Shown in pieces: positions 46,384 through 55,763 of a stretch of 64,000 bases of DNA. A program made the position numbers and the translations under genes. Position 1 is the first letter of the stretch. Every line of letters begins with the position of its first letter. A model generated the notes under the pieces. The model saw only the letters and a list, made by a program, of their open reading frames with translations. It was not told the DNA's origin and did no database searches. This DNA comes from Pseudomonas frederiksbergensis (GTDB lineage Bacteria; Pseudomonadota; Gammaproteobacteria; Pseudomonadales; Pseudomonadaceae), in NCBI RefSeq assembly GCF_003732275.1, contig NZ_MOBM01000010.1:115284-179283 (forward strand), in the 5' to 3' direction.

Positions 46384-48780
46384 ATGAAGACAACCATCGA
46401 ATTGCCTCTCCTGCCATTGCGAGATGTCGTGGTTTATCCGCACATGGTTATCCCGCTGTTCGTGGGGCGCGAGAAATCCATCGAAGCCCTCGAGGCAGCG
46501 ATGACGGGCGACAAGCAGATCCTTCTGCTGGCTCAGCGAAATCCTGCTGACGACGATCCCGGTGAAGAAGCACTTTATCGCGTAGGTACCATCGCTACCG
46601 TTCTGCAGCTGCTCAAGCTGCCTGACGGCACGGTCAAGGTTCTTGTCGAAGGCGAGCAGCGGGGCGCCGTGGAGCGCTTCAGCGAAGTCGACGGCCACTG
46701 TCGTGCCGAAGTTTCGCTGATCGACGAAGCCGACGCGCCTGAGCGCGAGTCGGAAGTGTTTGTCCGCAGCCTGCTGGCTCAGTTCGAACAATATGTGCAG
46801 CTGGGCAAGAAAGTCCCCGCTGAAGTCCTGTCGTCGCTTAACAGCATCGATGAGCCAGGCCGCCTGGTGGACACCATGGCTGCGCACATGGCCCTGAAGA
46901 TCGAGCAGAAGCAGGAAATCCTCGAAATCATCGATTTGTCGGCCCGGGTCGAGCACGTTCTGGCGTTGCTGGATGCCGAGATCGATCTGCTGCAAGTCGA
47001 AAAACGCATTCGTGGCCGCGTTAAAAAGCAAATGGAGCGCAGCCAGCGCGAGTACTACCTGAATGAGCAGATGAAGGCCATTCAGAAAGAACTGGGCGAC
47101 AGCGACGAAGGCCACAACGAAATCGAAGAGCTGAAAAAGCGTATCGATGCCGCTGGTCTGCCGAAAGACGCGTTGGCCAAGGCTCAGGCCGAACTGAACA
47201 AACTCAAGCAAATGTCGCCAATGTCCGCGGAAGCGACGGTGGTGCGTTCGTACATCGACTGGCTGGTTCAAGTGCCGTGGAAGGCCCAGAGCAAGGTGCG
47301 TCTGGACCTCGCTCGTGCCGAAGACATTCTCGACGCCGACCATTATGGTCTGGAAGAAGTCAAAGAGCGGATCCTCGAATACCTCGCCGTGCAGAAGCGC
47401 GTGAAGAAGATTCGTGGTCCTGTGCTGTGCCTGGTTGGTCCTCCAGGGGTGGGTAAAACCTCTCTGGCGGAGTCGATCGCTCACGCCACCAACCGCAAAT
47501 TCGTCCGCATGGCCCTCGGTGGTGTGCGCGATGAGGCGGAAATTCGTGGTCATCGCCGGACTTATATCGGTTCGATGCCAGGAAGATTGATTCAAAAGAT
47601 GACAAAGGTAGGCGTCCGCAACCCGCTGTTCCTGCTCGATGAAATCGACAAAATGGGCAGCGACATGCGTGGCGATCCGGCGTCGGCATTGCTGGAAGTG
47701 CTCGATCCCGAGCAGAACCACAACTTCAACGATCACTATCTGGAAGTCGATTACGACCTGTCCGATGTGATGTTCCTGTGCACCTCCAACTCCATGAACA
47801 TTCCGCCGGCACTGCTGGACCGAATGGAAGTGATTCGTCTGCCGGGTTACACCGAAGACGAGAAGATCAACATCGCCGTCAAATACCTTTCGCCGAAGCA
47901 GATTACGGCCAACGGTCTGAAGAAAGGCGAGCTGGAATTCGACGCCGAAGCAATTCGCGACATCATCCGCTACTACACCCGCGAAGCCGGTGTACGTGGG
48001 CTGGAGCGCCAGATTGCCAAGGTTTGCCGCAAGGCAGTCAAAGAGCATGCGATGGAAAAACGCTTCTCGGTGAAGGTCACTGCCGACATGCTCGAGCACT
48101 TCCTTGGTGTGCGTAAATTCCGCTACGGTCTGGCTGAGTCGCAGGATCAGATCGGCCAGGTAACAGGCCTGGCGTGGACCCAGGTGGGCGGCGAATTGCT
48201 GACCATCGAAGCCGCGGTCGTACCGGGAAAAGGCCAGTTGATCAAGACAGGTTCCCTGGGTGACGTGATGGTCGAATCGATCACCGCAGCCCTGACCGTT
48301 GTCCGCAGCCGTGCGAAGAGCCTGGGGATTCCTCTGGACTTCCACGAGAAGCGCGACACACATATCCATATGCCTGAAGGGGCAACGCCGAAAGATGGCC
48401 CTAGTGCCGGCGTAGGCATGTGCACGGCCCTGGTATCAGCATTGACTGGCATTCCTGTGCGCGCAGATGTTGCCATGACCGGCGAAATCACCTTGCGCGG
48501 TCAGGTGCTGGCGATCGGTGGTTTGAAGGAAAAACTGCTGGCTGCTCACCGTGGCGGAATCAAGACGGTGATCATTCCTGAAGAGAACGTACGCGATCTG
48601 AAGGAAATTCCTGACAATATCAAGCAAGATCTACAGATTAAACCAGTTAAATGGATTGACGAGGTCCTGCAAATTGCGCTGCAATACGCGCCGGAGCCCT
48701 TGCCGGATGTGGTTCCGGAGATCGTTGCAAAGGATGAAAAACGCGAGTCTGACTCTAAGGAAAGAATTAGCACGCATTAG
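46384..48780 (+). CDS. lon: ATP-dependent protease La
   Basis: A 798-residue homohexameric protease. The N-terminal substrate domain begins LPLLPLRDVVVYPHMVIPLF. Walker A is GPPGVGKTSLAES and Walker B is PLFLLDEIDKM. The C-terminal S16 domain has GPSAGVGM with the catalytic Ser, and Lys in GLKEKLLAAHRGGIK. It removes damaged and regulatory proteins in the cytosol. The ATG at 46384 starts the conserved sequence. Confidence 0.97.
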   Translation: MKTTIELPLLPLRDVVVYPHMVIPLFVGREKSIEALEAAMTGDKQILLLAQRNPADDDPGEEALYRVGTIATVLQLLKLPDGTVKVLVEGEQRGAVERFSEVDGHCRAEVSLIDEADAPERESEVFVRSLLAQFEQYVQLGKKVPAEVLSSLNSIDEPGRLVDTMAAHMALKIEQKQEILEIIDLSARVEHVLALLDAEIDLLQVEKRIRGRVKKQMERSQREYYLNEQMKAIQKELGDSDEGHNEIEELKKRIDAAGLPKDALAKAQAELNKLKQMSPMSAEATVVRSYIDWLVQVPWKAQSKVRLDLARAEDILDADHYGLEEVKERILEYLAVQKRVKKIRGPVLCLVGPPGVGKTSLAESIAHATNRKFVRMALGGVRDEAEIRGHRRTYIGSMPGRLIQKMTKVGVRNPLFLLDEIDKMGSDMRGDPASALLEVLDPEQNHNFNDHYLEVDYDLSDVMFLCTSNSMNIPPALLDRMEVIRLPGYTEDEKINIAVKYLSPKQITANGLKKGELEFDAEAIRDIIRYYTREAGVRGLERQIAKVCRKAVKEHAMEKRFSVKVTADMLEHFLGVRKFRYGLAESQDQIGQVTGLAWTQVGGELLTIEAAVVPGKGQLIKTGSLGDVMVESITAALTVVRSRAKSLGIPLDFHEKRDTHIHMPEGATPKDGPSAGVGMCTALVSALTGIPVRADVAMTGEITLRGQVLAIGGLKEKLLAAHRGGIKTVIIPEENVRDLKEIPDNIKQDLQIKPVKWIDEVLQIALQYAPEPLPDVVPEIVAKDEKRESDSKERISTH

Positions 48781-48803
48781 TACGCATTTGCCTGGGGGGC
48801 TTG

Positions 48804-48833
48804 TTGACAGTTTTTTAGAGCCCTTGTTATAAA
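48804..48833 (+). promoter_or_regulatory. Sigma-70 promoter of hupB
   Basis: TTGACA at 48804-48809 and TATAAA at 48828-48833 with an 18-bp spacer (TTATAA gives 17 bp). A perfect -35 and near-perfect -10 suit the high expression of HU. Confidence 0.8.
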
Positions 48834-48929
48834 GCGGCTCTTAAGTGTCTGTAGGCCATTCAGCACTCGTTTTTTTGCTTTCACCAAAAAACTTAGAATC
48901 AAACTCAAATAGATATAAGGGGACTTAGA

Positions 48930-49202
48930 GTGAACAAGTCGGAACTGATTGATGCTATCGCTGCATCCGCTGATATCCCGAAAGCTGCTGCTGGCCGTGC
49001 GCTGGACGCTGTAATCGAATCCGTCACTGGCGCTCTCAAGGCTGGCGACTCTGTTGTTCTGGTTGGTTTCGGTACCTTCTCCGTGACCGATCGTCCAGCT
49101 CGCATCGGTCGTAACCCACAGACCGGTAAGACGCTGGAAATCGCCGCCGCCAAAAAACCAGGTTTCAAAGCCGGTAAAGCACTGAAAGAAGCTGTCAACT
49201 AA
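48930..49202 (+). CDS. hupB: DNA-binding protein HU-beta
   Basis: A 90-residue histone-like protein. [31 protein letters not shown] forms the dimer helices and [26 protein letters not shown] the DNA-binding arm with the intercalating Pro. It begins with GTG, preceded by AAGGGGA. HU bends and compacts DNA and supports recombination and replication. It follows lon, as in other Pseudomonas. Confidence 0.97.
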   Translation: MNKSELIDAIAASADIPKAAAGRALDAVIESVTGALKAGDSVVLVGFGTFSVTDRPARIGRNPQTGKTLEIAAAKKPGFKAGKALKEAVN

Positions 49203-49255
49203 GTTCGATTCAGGTTTTTGCCTATCCGGGTCGGGGTCATTCCTGACTTGGCAGC

Positions 49256-49332
49256 GGAGCGGTAGTTCAGTCGGTTAGAATACCGGCCTGTCACGCCGGG
49301 GGTCGCGGGTTCGAGTCCCGTCCGCTCCGCCA
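49256..49332 (+). tRNA. tRNA-Asp (GTC)
   Basis: A 77-nt cloverleaf: GGAGCGG/CCGCTCC acceptor, anticodon loop CTGTCAC (GTC), T-arm CGGGTTCGAGTCCCG, encoded CCA. Confidence 0.95.
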
Positions 49333-49339
49333 GTTACGA

Positions 49340-49370
49340 GAAGGCGCATCCTCGGATGCGCCTTTCTTCT
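49340..49370 (+). terminator. Rho-independent terminator
   Basis: AAGGCGCATCC/GGATGCGCCTT stem followed by TCTTCT after the tRNA-Asp gene. Confidence 0.8.
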
Positions 49371-49434
49371 ATCCGGATTCTACCCACGCTCCACGGTTGC
49401 CTAATTTTGAAGTTCAACCGTTTCTGGGGGACGC

Positions 49435-51306
49435 ATGCTGCAGAATATCAGGGACAATTCACAAGGCTGGATTGCCAAGACCATTATCGGGGTCATCGTT
49501 GCATTGATGGCTTTGACCGGTTTCGACGCCATTTTTAAGGCCACGACGCACAGCAATGATGCGGCCAAGGTCAATGGCGAAGAAATCAGCCAGAACGAGC
49601 TGAGCCAGGCGGTCGATATGCAACGCCGTCAGCTCATGCAACAGCTGGGCAAGGATTTCGATGCTTCCTTGCTCGACGAAAAAATGTTGCGCGAATCGGC
49701 CCTCAAAGGCCTGATCGATCGCAAACTGCTGCTGCAAGGTGCAGAAAAATCGAAATTCGCTTTCTCCGAAGCGGCTTTGGATCAGGTGATCCTGCAAACG
49801 CCTGAATTCCAGGTGGAGGGCAAGTTCAGCGCCGAACGCTTCGATCAGGTGATTCGTCAACTCGGTTATAGCCGTCTGCAATTCCGCCAGATGCTGGCTC
49901 AGGAAATGTTGATCGGTCAGCTGCGCGCTGGCTTGGCCGGTAGCGGCTTTGTCACCGATGCACAGGTTCTGGCCTTCGCCCGTCTGGAAAAACAGACCCG
50001 CGATTTCGCCACCTTGAACGTCAAGGCAGATCCTGCGGCGGTGAAACTGACTGACGACGAAGTCAAAGCCTACTACGACGAACACGCCAAGGAATTCATG
50101 ACGCCGGATCAGGTGGTCATCGATTACCTCGAATTGAAGAAAGCGTCCTTCTTTGATCAGGTCAGCGTCAAGGACGAAGACCTGCAAGCGGCGTATCAGA
50201 AAGAAACCGCGAACCTGTCCGAGCAACGCCGGGCTGCGCATATTCTGATCGAAGTGAACGATAAGGTGACCGAGGCGCAAGCCAAGGCCAAAATCGAAGA
50301 AGTGCAGGCGCGTCTGGCCAAAGGCGAGACATTCGAGGCCCTGGCCAAGGAATTCTCCCAGGATCCAGGCTCGGCGAACAATGGCGGTGACCTCGGTTAT
50401 GCAGGTCCAGGCGTCTACGATCCAGCGTTTGAAAAAGCCCTGTATTCGTTGGCCAAGGATCAGGTTTCGGAGCCGGTTCGCACTGACTTCGGTTTCCACC
50501 TGATCAAGCTGCTGGGCGTTGAAGCCCCCGAAGTGCCGACGTTTGCCAGCCTGAAAGACAAGCTGACCCGCGAGCTGAAAACCCAGCAGGTCGAGCAGCG
50601 TTTCGTCGAGGCGACCAAGCAATTGGAAGACTCTTCGTTCGAGGCCTCCGATCTGGCCCAGCCAGCACAGGACCTGAAGCTGACCGTCCACACCTCCGCG
50701 CCATTCGGCCGTGAAGGTGGCGAAGGTGTTACGGCCAACCGTGCCGTGGTGACCGCTGCGTTCAGTCCTGAAGTGCTGGATGAGGGTGCCAACAGCACCG
50801 CCATCGAGCTGGACCCGGAAACCGTGATCGTGCTGCGCGCCAAGGAGCACCGCAAGCCTGAGCAACTGCCGCTGGAAAGCGTGGCTGCCAGCATCCGTGT
50901 GCAACTGACCAAGGAGCATGCCAGTGCTGCCGCCAAGACCAAGGCTGATCAACTGATCGTCAGCCTGCGCGATGGCAAGACTGCCCTGGACAAGGCGATC
51001 GATGGCCAGAACTGGAAAGTGACTCAAGCTGCGACTCGCGCTCAGGAAGGGGTCGACCCAACTGTGCTGCAAGCGCTGTTCCGCATGCCGAAACCGGTTG
51101 CCAAAGACAAGCCGACCTTCAGCAACGTGACCCTGGCCGATGGTAGTCTGGTGATCGTACGTCTGAACGGCGTGAACGAAGCCGCTGCGCCGACCGAAGA
51201 AGAGAAGGCTCAATACCGTCGCTTCCTCGCCTCGCGCATTGGCCAGCAAGACTTTGCGGCCTACCGCAAACTGTTGGAAAGTGAGGCTGAGATCAAGCGT
51301 TACTGA
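49435..51306 (+). CDS. ppiD: Periplasmic folding chaperone PpiD
   Basis: A 623-residue protein. A single N-terminal membrane anchor (residues 12-32, WIAKTIIGVIVALMALTGFDA) is followed by a SurA_N-like chaperone domain. A parvulin (PpiC) domain occupies about residues 265-360 (RRAAHILIEVND ... GGDLGYAGPGVYDPAFEKALYSL), and a large C-terminal region follows. It assists folding of proteins leaving the Sec translocon. The weak isomerase activity of PpiD is known in E. coli. Confidence 0.95.
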   Translation: MLQNIRDNSQGWIAKTIIGVIVALMALTGFDAIFKATTHSNDAAKVNGEEISQNELSQAVDMQRRQLMQQLGKDFDASLLDEKMLRESALKGLIDRKLLLQGAEKSKFAFSEAALDQVILQTPEFQVEGKFSAERFDQVIRQLGYSRLQFRQMLAQEMLIGQLRAGLAGSGFVTDAQVLAFARLEKQTRDFATLNVKADPAAVKLTDDEVKAYYDEHAKEFMTPDQVVIDYLELKKASFFDQVSVKDEDLQAAYQKETANLSEQRRAAHILIEVNDKVTEAQAKAKIEEVQARLAKGETFEALAKEFSQDPGSANNGGDLGYAGPGVYDPAFEKALYSLAKDQVSEPVRTDFGFHLIKLLGVEAPEVPTFASLKDKLTRELKTQQVEQRFVEATKQLEDSSFEASDLAQPAQDLKLTVHTSAPFGREGGEGVTANRAVVTAAFSPEVLDEGANSTAIELDPETVIVLRAKEHRKPEQLPLESVAASIRVQLTKEHASAAAKTKADQLIVSLRDGKTALDKAIDGQNWKVTQAATRAQEGVDPTVLQALFRMPKPVAKDKPTFSNVTLADGSLVIVRLNGVNEAAAPTEEEKAQYRRFLASRIGQQDFAAYRKLLESEAEIKRY

Positions 51307-51335
51307 TGCTTGACTGAGCTTTGCGCGACACAAAG

Positions 51336-51363
51336 ACCCCGGCCGAAAGGCTGGGGTTTTTTA
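51336..51363 (+). terminator. Rho-independent terminator
   Basis: ACCCCGGCcgaaaGGCTGGGGT stem followed by TTTTTTAT, after ppiD. Confidence 0.85.
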
Positions 51364-51535
51364 TGGGTGATACAAAAGCGGCATAAGGTACCCGTCGCCT
51401 GCTTATTTACCGCGCGACTTTTTCCTGTCAATGACAGTCGGTAGACTTGTATCTGTTTTAAGACACTAAACGGTACGCCGCTAAGCATCGATCTGTTGCA
51501 CAATACGCCCCGAACCGTTTTCCTCAGGATGTTCA

Positions 51536-52354
51536 ATGTTTAAATCAATTCCCATGCGTGTTTTCGGGCTGGCCTTGGTGCTGGCCGCCGCTGCCGGTTG
51601 TTCGTCGAAGAAGGCCGCCATCTATGAGCATGAGAACTTCGACGATTCCGGAACGTTCTCGCGCAACTACCCGGTGACCGATGCGCAGACCTGCGAGGCC
51701 GCCCGTCGGGCTTTGCTCAGCCAGGGCTACATCATCACCAGCAGCGACCCGAAACTGGTCAGTGGACACAAGAGCTTCCAGCAGACTGGCGATACCCACA
51801 TGGAGATCAGCTTCAGTGTGGTCTGTGCCGATGACGGCAGCGAGGGGCACCACGCGACCATGTTCGCCAACGCTCTTCAGGACCGTTATGCGCTGAAGAA
51901 GACCAACAACTCCGCCAGCCTCGGCGTGGGTGTGTTGGGCTCGGTATCGATGCCGATCGGCTCGTCCGATGACTCGATGGTAAAAGTCGCCAGCGAAACC
52001 GTATCCTCGGCGAAGTTCTACGAGCGTTTCTTTGCCCTGGTCGAGTTGTTCCTGCCGCCGGAAGCGAAGAAGGCTGCGCACATCATCGAGAAGCCGAAAA
52101 CCGACTTGGGTGTGCCTGAAGCGAAGGTTGCACCGGCTCAGTTGGCGCCGACTCCTGAACCTGCTCCAGCACCTGCCGAAACCGCTCCGGCCTCTTCGGA
52201 GCCTGTTGCGCCGCCTGCTGAATCGGCGCCGATTACCCCGGCGCAGGGCAGCGAGCCGAGTTCGTCCACGGAATCGGGGACTCCACCAGCGGATTCAAGC
52301 ACCATGCCGGCACCGACCGAGCCAATTTCGGCCATGCCTGCCTCCGGCCAGTAA
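51536..52354 (+). CDS. DUF2242 family lipoprotein
   Basis: A 272-residue lipoprotein. The signal peptide ends at AAAAGC (Cys22). The DUF2242 domain covers about residues 28-185 (ENFDDSGTFSRNYPVTDAQTCEAARRALLSQGYIITSSD through LVELFLPPE). The last 75 residues are Pro/Ala/Ser/Glu-rich and disordered. The location is probably outer membrane. The function is unknown. Confidence 0.85.
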   Translation: MFKSIPMRVFGLALVLAAAAGCSSKKAAIYEHENFDDSGTFSRNYPVTDAQTCEAARRALLSQGYIITSSDPKLVSGHKSFQQTGDTHMEISFSVVCADDGSEGHHATMFANALQDRYALKKTNNSASLGVGVLGSVSMPIGSSDDSMVKVASETVSSAKFYERFFALVELFLPPEAKKAAHIIEKPKTDLGVPEAKVAPAQLAPTPEPAPAPAETAPASSEPVAPPAESAPITPAQGSEPSSSTESGTPPADSSTMPAPTEPISAMPASGQ

Positions 52355-52611
52355 TAGGCTGATGTTACGGATCGGGTCAGACGACTTCGATCCAGTAACA
52401 CCTTCCAAGATTGATCCACATCAAATCGAGCTGTATTCCTACGGCTCGTATCGAAAAAATCCTGTGATAAATTCCTGACCACCTGCTACGTTTTATTCAG
52501 TAGCGATGTAGTGTCATGTGCCCGTCATTTTTCTTTCATGCGGGCACTTTATGCTCGGGGCGCTGGTCATTTATTCAGGCGATTTTTTCAACAAGCGATG
52601 GGGGTTTAATA

Positions 52612-52698
52612 ATGGACGATTATCAAGAAGAACTGCTCGAGTATCAGGCGTTTGAACTGGACCCGCTGGAACCGGCCGAAGACGCTACCGAGCTTTAG
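52612..52698 (+). CDS. Very small (28-residue) acidic protein
   Basis: A 28-residue peptide, DDYQEELLEYQAFELDPLEPAED-like, with 11 acidic residues. GGGGG lies about 8 nt upstream of the ATG. Amphipathic helix then acidic tail. It is short enough to be spurious, but the ribosome-binding site and codon use support it. Confidence 0.45.
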   Translation: MDDYQEELLEYQAFELDPLEPAEDATEL

Positions 52699-52723
52699 GG
52701 GACGCTGAGAACGCCCCCTAACC

Positions 52724-53764
52724 TTACGCGGATTGGCGATGACTGCGGCGAAACTCGCCGGGGGTCTGGCCGTTCCAGCGTTTGAAGGCCCGTTGGAAGG
52801 CTTCGGCTGAGGCAAAACCCAGCAGGTAGGCGATTTCCCCGAACGCCAGTTCGGTGTCGCGGATGTAGGTCATGGCCAAGTCGCGGCGTGTATCGTTGAG
52901 AATTGCACGAAATTGCGTGCCTTCCTCGGCGAGTTTGCGACGTAAGGTCCAGGTTGGCAGCTTCAGGCGTGCCGCCACTTCTTCCAGGTCGGGTTCCCGG
53001 CCACCATTGAGCAACGGCCCCAGTAACTGAGTGATGCGTTCACGCAGGCTGCGGGTGCGTGTCAGTTGCTCCAGTTCCCGTTCACACAGTTGCAGCAGGT
53101 GCCGCCAGGTGCTCGGGCAGTGTTCCGGGTTGCGCTGGGCGAGGCTGTCCAGGCTCAGGCGCAGTTGATTCTGTTCGGCGCCAAACTGAATCGGACAATC
53201 CCCCAACACGGCGTACGCCTCGCGGTAATCCGGCGCTGCAAATTCGATCTCGATCCGTTCGGCGCGTAGCGGGGCAGGGCTTACGCTGGATAATTGCTGC
53301 AACCAGCCGGCGATGATCGAGTCCACCACGAAGCGGTTGTAGGCGTTATAGGGGCTGATGGAATAGAACCGCAGCCAGGCGCCTTGGGCGTCTTCGTGAA
53401 AGCTCGACTGGCCGCGATAGTTGGAGCCGTACAGTGCTTCGAAGCGAATCAGGCAGCGCGCCGCTTCCCGCACGGTGGGGGCTTGGGCGGCGGTGACTCC
53501 GGCCAGGCCGGCCTGGCTCAGGCGACTGAGCTGGCCCATGCGCAAACCCAATGCCGGGTCGTCGGTCAGTTGAATGGCGCCGTGACCCAGGCGCATGTAG
53601 CGCGGGATCGAGAGACGGGCGCCGGCTTCGGCCAGTCGTGCGGCATCGAGGCCGTATTGTTCGAGCAGTGGTTGTGGGTCCAGGCCATGGCTGCGCACGG
53701 CGTCGGACAGGCTATGGACGAAGCTCACCGACAAATCCCCGAGGCGCATCGGCTGCGGTTTCAT
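52724..53764 (-). CDS. AraC-family transcriptional regulator
   Basis: A 346-residue regulator. An N-terminal arabinose-binding-like domain of about 200 residues (DPALGLRMGQLSRLSQAGLAGVTAAQAPTVREAARCLIRFEALYG) precedes two helix-turn-helix motifs in the last 100 (LEEVAARLKLPTWTLRRKLAEEGTQFRAILND and IAYLLGFASAEAFQRAFKRWNGQTPGEFRR). It belongs to the branch with OruR/ArgR-like N-domains. The nitrilase-like gene lies 5 bp upstream on the same strand, so the two are probably co-transcribed. Confidence 0.88.
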   Translation of the reverse strand: MKPQPMRLGDLSVSFVHSLSDAVRSHGLDPQPLLEQYGLDAARLAEAGARLSIPRYMRLGHGAIQLTDDPALGLRMGQLSRLSQAGLAGVTAAQAPTVREAARCLIRFEALYGSNYRGQSSFHEDAQGAWLRFYSISPYNAYNRFVVDSIIAGWLQQLSSVSPAPLRAERIEIEFAAPDYREAYAVLGDCPIQFGAEQNQLRLSLDSLAQRNPEHCPSTWRHLLQLCERELEQLTRTRSLRERITQLLGPLLNGGREPDLEEVAARLKLPTWTLRRKLAEEGTQFRAILNDTRRDLAMTYIRDTELAFGEIAYLLGFASAEAFQRAFKRWNGQTPGEFRRSHRQSA

Positions 53765-53768
53765 CGGC

Positions 53769-54899
53769 TTACAGCCAGAGGTTCAGCAAACGCGCGCCCC
53801 GGGCATCGCCGTCGGCGAATTGTTGCCCGTTGCTGCTGAGGAAGCTTTGACCGGCGCTGCCCTTGTCCCAGAACTGACCGCGCAGGAACACGCTCATGCC
53901 GGCGATGGCCTGGCTGCCGGACGGTTGGGCAATCAGCGTCAACCGATGCCAGGCCTGACCTTCACTGAGTTCGCCAGCCTTGAGGCTCACAGAGTTTGGC
54001 GTGGACTGGCCTTTGTAGCCGCGCCACGGTTGATCCCAGGACCCGCGTCCGACGACGAACGCCGGGACCGCCACCAGTTGTGCGCCTTGATCGTCGAGTT
54101 TGCGATAGTTGTCGGGGTACCAACTGTCGCTGCCGATCAGCACGCCCAGGCGTCCGGCCGGTGTATCGACGACGTTGATCGTGTGCTCGGAATTGGCTTC
54201 GACAGTGTCGCGTCCAGCGAAAGTCGGGTGCATTTGCCGCTGCGGCTGGCCGATCGGTAAACCGTCGCGACCGAACACTACGCTGCTGTTGTACAGCGCG
54301 CCGTGACCAATCTTCAGGGTACCGTCGCTGACGCTCGGCTCGGGCAACACGATGGAACCGGCCACCAGCGTCACGTGGAAGTCTTTCGCCAGGCCGCCGA
54401 ACAGTGCCTGGTAATCCCTGGCCATTTTCTTGGCTTTCATCCGCAAGTGCGCGTCGTCGAGGCGGCTGCCGCTCTCGGCACTGATCAGGGCGCGAATGAA
54501 CTGCAACGGGTTGCTCACCGCCAGCCAGTTCATGGCTTCCTTGAGCGTAGTGGCCTGGTACAACTCGTCTTTTTCGCCGCTGATCATCAGCCAGGTGCCA
54601 ACATGTTCGGGCAGTACGACGATGGTCTTTTCATTCAGCAGGCCCTGATCCTGAGCCTTCTGCAAGTAAGCCGCGAGTTTGCGATGCAGGCGTTCGGGGC
54701 TTTGATAGTCGGTGGGGAATAGCTCGGGCTGGATACCCAGCAGATTGCCGCGATCGGCGGGGGTGCCCTGATCGACCGCGAGACTGATGCGCAGGTCCGA
54801 CAGGTAATGACCCACCGGACGGTCCGCGGCCCACATCGCGTAGGTCGTGAGGGCGGCGATCAACGCCATGGAGAAGGTCAGGTACAAAAGTTTGCGCAT
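53769..54899 (-). CDS. Carbon-nitrogen hydrolase (nitrilase)-fold protein with degenerate active site
   Basis: A 376-residue protein with one N-terminal membrane anchor (residues 4-24, LLYLTFSMALIAALTTYAM), so it faces the periplasm. The nitrilase catalytic Glu is kept in VVLPEHVG (Glu98). The Lys position (canonical YRKxH) reads QRQMH with Gln222. The Cys position (canonical LICxDxWYP) reads LIGSDSWYP with Gly256. Two of three catalytic residues are lost, so hydrolase activity is unlikely. It resembles the nitrilase domain of apolipoprotein N-acyltransferases in topology but is much shorter. The start at 54899 (MRKLLYL) begins the anchor. Confidence 0.75.
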   Translation of the reverse strand: MRKLLYLTFSMALIAALTTYAMWAADRPVGHYLSDLRISLAVDQGTPADRGNLLGIQPELFPTDYQSPERLHRKLAAYLQKAQDQGLLNEKTIVVLPEHVGTWLMISGEKDELYQATTLKEAMNWLAVSNPLQFIRALISAESGSRLDDAHLRMKAKKMARDYQALFGGLAKDFHVTLVAGSIVLPEPSVSDGTLKIGHGALYNSSVVFGRDGLPIGQPQRQMHPTFAGRDTVEANSEHTINVVDTPAGRLGVLIGSDSWYPDNYRKLDDQGAQLVAVPAFVVGRGSWDQPWRGYKGQSTPNSVSLKAGELSEGQAWHRLTLIAQPSGSQAIAGMSVFLRGQFWDKGSAGQSFLSSNGQQFADGDARGARLLNLWL

Positions 54900-55295
54900 G
54901 GGGAAACAGTCAACGGCCGTGTGCAGGCATGGATTTTCAACGAATTTGAGATCCAAGGTAAACTAAATCAACCGGTTGCATCCATATTTTCCCATAGACA
55001 GAAATTTTTTTTTCACACGAAATGGTTTCTTGTAGCTTCTTGAGCACCGTATGTGAGACCAAGGGGACGTGAAAAGGGTAGGGTGGAAAACTCTGCCTAT
55101 TACGACGACATTCGGCTGCAAGGCGGCGAGCATCCAACGGCGTCTTAGGCTAAATACGTTGAAGTAGAGTTGGGGTAAGCGGAGGGAGAAGAGCTATCGG
55201 CTACGTACTAGCATTCTTCTGTCGACTCAAGGCGACGGATGGGAGCGTTTAGATAGCTATTGCTATTTCGAGTGCGAAACTTAATGTCGCTAAAG
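54900..55295. other. Junction between core genome and Tn7-like module
   Basis: About 400 bp without a gene. Base composition falls from here into the tns genes, so the left end of the element probably lies here. TGTCG-type motifs occur at 55220 (TGTCGACTCAAGGCGACGG), 55285, 55301 and 55310, the last two inside the gene end. They are candidate transposase-binding sites, not proven ends. Confidence 0.4.
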
Positions 55296-55691
55296 CTAAT
55301 TGTCGTCGATGTCGAAAGGCTGTTGAATGGGGCTGGCTCCCATCGATTTGACAATAGCATTGAGTGTTTCGGTGTTCGTCAGATAATGATTACGCAAGCG
55401 CCTTTGGGGCCTCAGGTAATTGTGAATTCGTGATGTGGCAGCGCGTACGGGGCCGCTTTGATTACGCTCCCTTATTACTCGCTGAACTTCATCAATTTTA
55501 AGGACAGCCAAGCCCTCTATTGCGTCAGGGTGTTCGGCAGGAAGAGGATTGAGCCTTTTACTCTCGATCAATCCAGCAATAACCACTGCTGATAATCCAG
55601 AGTTTGTCCGCAAAGCGGTAGCGGTGGTATACAATCGTAAATGTTCAAGAATTTTTCTGGCATCATCAGTTGTCACGTACACCCTTTCCAA
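55296..55691 (-). CDS. C-terminal fragment of the tniQ/tnsD-family gene
   Basis: A 131-residue reading frame (VYVTTDDARKILEHLRLYT, then TNSGLSAVVIAGLIESKRL, an HTH-like unit). It is in the same frame as the preceding 236-residue frame, and no stop separates them except the single TAG at 55764-55766. It begins with TTG and has no clear ribosome-binding site, consistent with a fragment and not an independent gene. Confidence 0.55.
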   Translation of the reverse strand: MERVYVTTDDARKILEHLRLYTTATALRTNSGLSAVVIAGLIESKRLNPLPAEHPDAIEGLAVLKIDEVQRVIRERNQSGPVRAATSRIHNYLRPQRRLRNHYLTNTETLNAIVKSMGASPIQQPFDIDDN

Positions 55692-55763
55692 TTTGATGAA
55701 GCTGACTGCCTCAGTTTCGATGAAGCGAGCGTGGATTAGGCGCGATGTATGACCGGTCGCAGT

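Noticed and set aside
46351..48369. Long minus-strand frame inside lon
   Set aside because: Antisense shadow of lon.
49459..51333. Long minus-strand frame inside ppiD
   Set aside because: Antisense shadow of ppiD.
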